DNA of 14,896 nt, from assembly GCA_031256015.1 (NCBI GenBank), contig JAIRRK010000061.1, positions 1 to 14,896 on the forward strand, in the 5' to 3' direction. The DNA comes from Dysgonamonadaceae bacterium (GTDB lineage: Bacteria; Bacteroidota; Bacteroidia; Bacteroidales; Azobacteroidaceae). Shown piece by piece: positions 14,742 to 14,896 of this stretch. A model generated the notes under the pieces. It was not told where the DNA came from. It worked only from the letters and a program-made list of their open reading frames with translations, and searched no databases. Position 1 is the first letter of the stretch. Every line of letters begins with the position of its first letter. The translations under genes and the position numbers were made by a program.

Positions 14742-14896
14742 ATGAAAACAGATTTGATACTTCAAGCACTGGAAGCAAAGCATCCGGGAGAAAGCGAGTA
14801 TTTACAAGCAGTCAGAGAAGTGTTGCACTCGATTGAAGATGTTTATAATGAACATCCCGAATTTGAAAAAGCCGGAATTATTGAACGGCTGGTGGA
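14742..14896 (+). CDS. gdhA: Glutamate dehydrogenase, N-terminal fragment (cut by window edge)
   Basis: The ATG at 14742 opens a frame of 51 codons that runs off the right edge. The residues read M-K-T-D-L-I-L-Q-A-L, then EAKHPGESEYLQAV, then EVLHSIEDVYNEHPEFEKA and IIERLV. This is the N-terminal helical region of hexameric bacterial glutamate dehydrogenases (GdhA/GdhB type, about 445-450 residues), which interconvert 2-oxoglutarate plus ammonium and glutamate. The catalytic and coenzyme domains are outside the window, so NADP versus NAD use cannot be read here; most close relatives are called NADP-specific. It is divergent from the receiver/ATP-grasp gene, 82 bp between start codons. Confidence 0.9.
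   Translation, partial: MKTDLILQALEAKHPGESEYLQAVREVLHSIEDVYNEHPEFEKAGIIERLV

Noticed and set aside
1..14896. Mobile element, CRISPR array, defence system, tRNA or rRNA
   Set aside because: No transposase, integrase, restriction or Cas-like protein, no regularly spaced repeats, and no cloverleaf-like stretch in the intergenic gaps. Base composition looks even along the window.

Overview
The window looks like an AT-rich Bacteroidetes chromosome segment, most likely from the order Bacteroidales. Three things point there: promoters matching the Bacteroidetes consensus (about TTTG, 19 nt spacer, TAnnTTTG), start codons without clear Shine-Dalgarno sequences, and genes of Bacteroidetes type (DUF177/L32/FabH/Era/Der cluster, PorT-like barrel protein, receiver plus PEP/pyruvate-binding protein, GdhA). 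I see no rRNA, tRNA, CRISPR array, insertion sequence or phage gene. It reads as core chromosome.

Layout. (1) 1-2788, minus strand: the N-terminal two-thirds of an ECF-type sigma factor (cut by the window edge) lies downstream of lon, with a terminator hairpin between them. (2) 2789-3280: a 492-bp divergent intergenic region holding direct and inverted repeats and a possible promoter with a structured leader. (3) 3281-7428, plus strand: a membrane-anchored SIMPL-domain protein and a small lipoprotein 9 bp apart, closed by a strong hairpin, then an outer-membrane beta-barrel protein and priA 3 bp apart. (4) 7439-11603, minus strand, converging on priA with a 10-bp gap: der, era, fabH, rpmF and the DUF177 protein gene (transcribed in the order DUF177, rpmF, fabH, era, der), driven by a consensus promoter at 11631-11661. 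(5) 11681-14659, minus strand: a 992-residue protein with two receiver domains fused to an ATP-grasp PEP/pyruvate-binding domain. (6) 14742 to the end, plus strand: the start of gdhA.

How the genes fit together. The DUF177-to-der group joins ribosome biogenesis (L32, the 30S GTPase Era, the 50S GTPase Der, the rRNA-linked DUF177 protein) to fatty-acid initiation (FabH), a growth-coupled pairing known in many bacteria. plsX, often found between rpmF and fabH elsewhere, is absent. A nested hairpin with a U-rich tail sits there instead and could set how much transcription reaches fabH-era-der. Lon and the sigma factor may be stress functions.

The most interesting part is the right end. The signalling/ATP-grasp gene and gdhA are read outward from two promoters whose -7 boxes are only 5 bp apart, so polymerase could probably occupy only one at a time. 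The ATP-grasp protein lacks the usual PEP-utilising barrel and a recognisable phosphohistidine motif, has one degenerate and one intact receiver, and ends in a C-terminal domain I cannot assign. I found nothing that clearly amounts to a new defence or mobile system.
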